A stretch of 8,088 bases of DNA, taken from Chloroflexota bacterium (GTDB lineage Bacteria; Chloroflexota; Dehalococcoidia; SHYM01). Location: the NCBI GenBank assembly GCA_016199375.1, contig JACQGV010000008.1, forward strand, positions 1 through 8,088, written 5' to 3'. This document shows, one piece after another, positions 6,749-8,088 of the stretch. Below the pieces are notes generated by a model. It worked only from the letters and a program-made list of their open reading frames with translations. It was not told the origin of the DNA and made no database searches. The translations under genes and the position numbers were made by a program. The stretch's first letter is position 1. Each line of letters opens with the position of its first letter.

Positions 6749-7117
6749 ATGGCCAGCATCTCGCCCGTCGTTCTGCTCTACCGCCGGGTCCTGAGCGGCC
6801 CCAGCCCGCTGCTGGCGCCGGTGTTCCTGAACGCCGCCGTCCTGGAAAGGTACCGCGGGCGGCCCGGCTTCTCCCTGGTCCGCACCGACACCATCGGCCG
6901 CCTGAAGCGAGAGGGCGCGTGGAGCCTGGATTTCGGTCTCTCGCCCCAGGAAGGGGTCATCCACCTCTCCCTGGGCGACCTGGCCAGCAGGCTGCCCCAG
7001 GAGGAGCGCGAGCACTGGGTGGAGCACATCGTGGCGCCGCCCCTGAGCCAGAACTTCACCAGGGTCCAGCTATCGCCGGGCCTCTGTATCGAGGATGGCG
7101 AGGTGCGCCCCGGCTGA
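6749..7117 (+). CDS. Hypothetical protein, 122 residues
   Basis: I do not recognise this family. It is likely a real gene: AGGAGG (6734-6739) stands 9 bp before the ATG, codon use matches the neighbours, and the frame fills the space between the DinB gene and the convergent regulator. The predicted protein is soluble, with no signal peptide or clear membrane segment. It seems to be a mixed alpha/beta fold: VFLNAAVLERYR (25-36), a probable strand in WSLDFGL (58-64), EGVIHLSLGDLASRL (68-82), an acidic helix with HWVEH (89-93), and the ending FTRVQLSPGLCIEDGEVRPG with its single cysteine Cys113. No nucleotide-binding or metal motif is evident. It is 93 bp downstream of the DinB gene and could be its co-transcribed partner. 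Confidence 0.7.
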   Translation: MASISPVVLLYRRVLSGPSPLLAPVFLNAAVLERYRGRPGFSLVRTDTIGRLKREGAWSLDFGLSPQEGVIHLSLGDLASRLPQEEREHWVEHIVAPPLSQNFTRVQLSPGLCIEDGEVRPG

Positions 7118-7141
7118 ACCGCGGCGTGGCTGTCAGAGCGC

Positions 7142-7159
7142 GGGCGGCCGGCGCCGCCC
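7142..7159. terminator. Short GC hairpin between convergent genes
   Basis: GGGCGGC (7142-7148) and GCCGCCC (7153-7159) form a 7-bp stem with a CGGC loop, exactly in the 42-bp gap between the hypothetical gene and the ArsR-rhodanese stop. It lacks a T-run on either side. It could serve both transcripts, but such short stems are common by chance in DNA this GC-rich. Confidence 0.35.
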
Positions 7160-7855
7160 TCAGCTGTTTCCAGGCGCAGGCGCGGGGGCGGCGGGCGCCG
7201 CCGCCGTGGGCCGCCCCTCGCCCAGCCACTCCTGCCAGCCGCCCTCCAGGCGGTAAGCCTGGAACCCATGCTGGTGCAGCACGGCCAGCGCCTCGTCGGC
7301 GAACAGGCAATAGGCGCCCCGGCAGTAGAGAGCGATCTGGCGGTCGCGGGGGAGCTCAGCAAGGCGCGCCAGCAGCTCCGCCACCGGCACCGACACCGCT
7401 CCCGGAAGGTGCCCATGCTGGAACTCGAGCGCCGGCCTCACATCCAGGATCATGACCGCGCCCTGCTCCACCAGCCGCTGCAGCTCATCCCGCGCGAGGG
7501 TGGGGCCAGCGCCGGCGTGGACGCCGAACTCGCGCGCGGCCAGCCCCACCTCCGGCAGGCGGGACTCCGCCACCGCCCGCAGGGAGAGCCACAGCCGCAG
7601 CACCTCCTCCTTCGCCAGCCGGTAGACCACCTTGGTGCCCTGGCGATCGGCCTCCACCAGCCGTGCGTTGCGCAAGACCTGGAGGTGCTGAGAAACGCTG
7701 GCCACCGACATATCGGTCTCGGCGGCCAAGGCGTCCACGTGACGCGGCGCCTGGGCCAGCAGGTCCAGAAGCTCCAGCCTCCGGGGGCTGCCCAGGGCGT
7801 TGCCCACCCGGGCGAACTGGGCGTAAATCCGATCCTTGAAGGCGCGATGGGCCAT
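7160..7855 (-). CDS. ArsR-family transcriptional regulator fused to a rhodanese domain
   Basis: This 231-residue regulator has an N-terminal winged helix-turn-helix (about 10-95). The recognition region is DMSVASVSQHLQVLRNARLV and the wing GTKVVYRL. The C-terminal rhodanese domain (about 115-212) has LDVRPALEFQHGHLPGA and the active loop Tyr-Cys178-Arg-Gly-Ala-Tyr-Cys183, followed by LEGGWQEW. A short Ala/Pro-rich tail ends it. The cysteine metal motif of classical ArsR (ELCVCDL type) is absent, and the only two cysteines are Cys178 and Cys183, so I infer sensing through sulfur chemistry on the rhodanese loop. I start at the ATG at 7855: there is no ribosome site, but a promoter on the same strand predicts transcription beginning at that ATG (leaderless mRNA). 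A TTG at 7891 would lie inside the -35 box. It is divergent from the gene at 8004. Confidence 0.93.
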   Translation of the reverse strand: MAHRAFKDRIYAQFARVGNALGSPRRLELLDLLAQAPRHVDALAAETDMSVASVSQHLQVLRNARLVEADRQGTKVVYRLAKEEVLRLWLSLRAVAESRLPEVGLAAREFGVHAGAGPTLARDELQRLVEQGAVMILDVRPALEFQHGHLPGAVSVPVAELLARLAELPRDRQIALYCRGAYCLFADEALAVLHQHGFQAYRLEGGWQEWLGEGRPTAAAPAAPAPAPGNS

Positions 7856-7862
7856 CAGGGCC

Positions 7863-7891
7863 AGTCTAGGCGCTCCCGCTCCTATTGTCAA
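7863..7891 (-). promoter_or_regulatory. Predicted promoter of the ArsR-rhodanese gene
   Basis: Read on the - strand, a perfect TTGACA (7891-7886), a 17-bp spacer and TAGACT (7868-7863, 4 of 6) form a sigma70-type promoter. The predicted start of transcription, 6-8 bp past the -10 box, falls at about 7857-7855, on or next to the ATG. The mRNA would be leaderless, which fits the missing ribosome site. Confidence 0.6.
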
Positions 7892-7931
7892 CTGGACTAT
7901 TGTGAAACTTATCTATTGAACTATTGACAAT
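7882..7931. promoter_or_regulatory. Operator-like repeat cluster between divergent promoters
   Basis: Four direct copies of CTATTG begin at 7882, 7897, 7913 and 7921. The first two extend to CTATTGTCAA and CTATTGTGAA. A perfect inverted repeat ATTGTCAA (7884-7891) / TTGACAAT (7924-7931) contains the two facing -35 boxes. The stretch is AT-rich in a GC-rich window. Autoregulation by the ArsR-rhodanese protein is the natural inference, since ArsR proteins usually bind repeats at their own promoter. Confidence 0.6.
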
Positions 7932-7952
7932 CGAATAACAGTGCGGTATGCT
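7924..7952 (+). promoter_or_regulatory. Predicted promoter of the divergent gene at 8004
   Basis: TTGACA (7924-7929), a 17-bp spacer and TATGCT (7947-7952, 4 of 6) face away from the regulator's own promoter. Transcription would start near 7959, giving a leader of about 45 nt that contains GGAGGAAGGA (7986-7995) before the ATG. Confidence 0.6.
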
Positions 7953-8003
7953 CGGACTCGTACACCGTAGCCGCACTCCGAGGCCGGAGGAAGGACCTGA
8001 GTC

Positions 8004-8088
8004 ATGGCTGAACCCGCCACCATCCAAGCAGACACGCCCCGGGAGGAGCTGCGCCGGGCCATCCGCCAGGAATACACCGCGGTGGCCA
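8004..8088 (+). CDS. Start of a probable SAM-dependent methyltransferase (truncated by the window)
   Basis: Only 28 codons are visible: MAEPATIQADTPREELRRAI, then RQEYTAVA. The ATG at 8004 follows the strong ribosome site GGAGGAAGGA by 8 bp. The pattern of an amphipathic helix ending in R-x-x-Y-x-x-V-A resembles the N-terminus of arsenite methyltransferases (ArsM) and related methyltransferases, and a divergent ArsR-type regulator is a common neighbour of such genes. The visible part contains no SAM-binding motif, so the family call is tentative. It is very likely controlled from the repeat cluster at 7882-7931. Confidence 0.4.
   Translation, partial: MAEPATIQADTPREELRRAIRQEYTAVA

Noticed and set aside
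7882..7926. Four CTATTG repeats as a CRISPR-like array
   Set aside because: The repeats are only 6-10 bp, spacing is 8-16 bp, and they sit between divergent promoters; an operator cluster fits far better.
7268..7927. 219-codon + strand frame opposite the ArsR-rhodanese gene
   Set aside because: Antisense shadow with His/Arg/Gln-rich composition; the - strand frame has clear HTH and rhodanese domains.

Overview
The window is about 8.1 kb of GC-rich bacterial DNA. Genes sit on both strands, Shine-Dalgarno sites are mostly good, promoters look sigma70-like, and groESL carries a CIRCE operator. The mix of a dipeptide-type ABC permease pair, an M16 peptidase, a DinB-family protein ending in a TGEI/LKG/GYPF motif and an ArsR-rhodanese fusion resembles uncultured Chloroflexota (Dehalococcoidia-like) genomes. 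No marker gene here settles this, so the taxonomic call is a guess.

Layout. (1) 1-1103 (+): the 3' end of a DppB-type permease and a complete DppC-type permease, closed by a perfect 15-bp hairpin. (2) 1224-3338 (+): a near-consensus promoter, a CIRCE repeat, groES, groEL and a strong terminator. (3) 3356-4998 (-): an M16 zinc peptidase followed by pterin-4a-carbinolamine dehydratase, probably one transcript from a promoter at 4970-4998, with a 5'-UTR hairpin and a palindrome over the -10 box. (4) 4986-5210: a gene-free divergent control region with several inverted repeats. (5) 5211-7117 (+): a two-domain thiosulfate sulfurtransferase, a DinB-fold protein and an unrecognised 122-residue protein, separated by short hairpin elements. 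(6) 7160-8088: a divergent pair consisting of an ArsR-type HTH fused to a rhodanese domain (-) and the start of what is probably a SAM-dependent methyltransferase, possibly ArsM-like (+).

The most interesting signal is regulatory. The 148-bp divergent region upstream of the ArsR-rhodanese gene holds two face-to-face promoters whose -35 boxes lie in a perfect inverted repeat (ATTGTCAA/TTGACAAT), plus four CTATTG direct repeats. The same two words, CCTATTGT and a 10-mer (AACTGGACTA or its complement), recur with identical 1-nt spacing just downstream of the probable start of transcription of the sulfurtransferase gene at 5211. The ArsR-rhodanese protein has only two cysteines, both in its rhodanese loop, and lacks the usual ArsR cysteine metal site. 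I infer a small regulon in which a rhodanese-based sulfur sensor controls its own gene, the divergent gene and the distant sulfurtransferase. This is untested.
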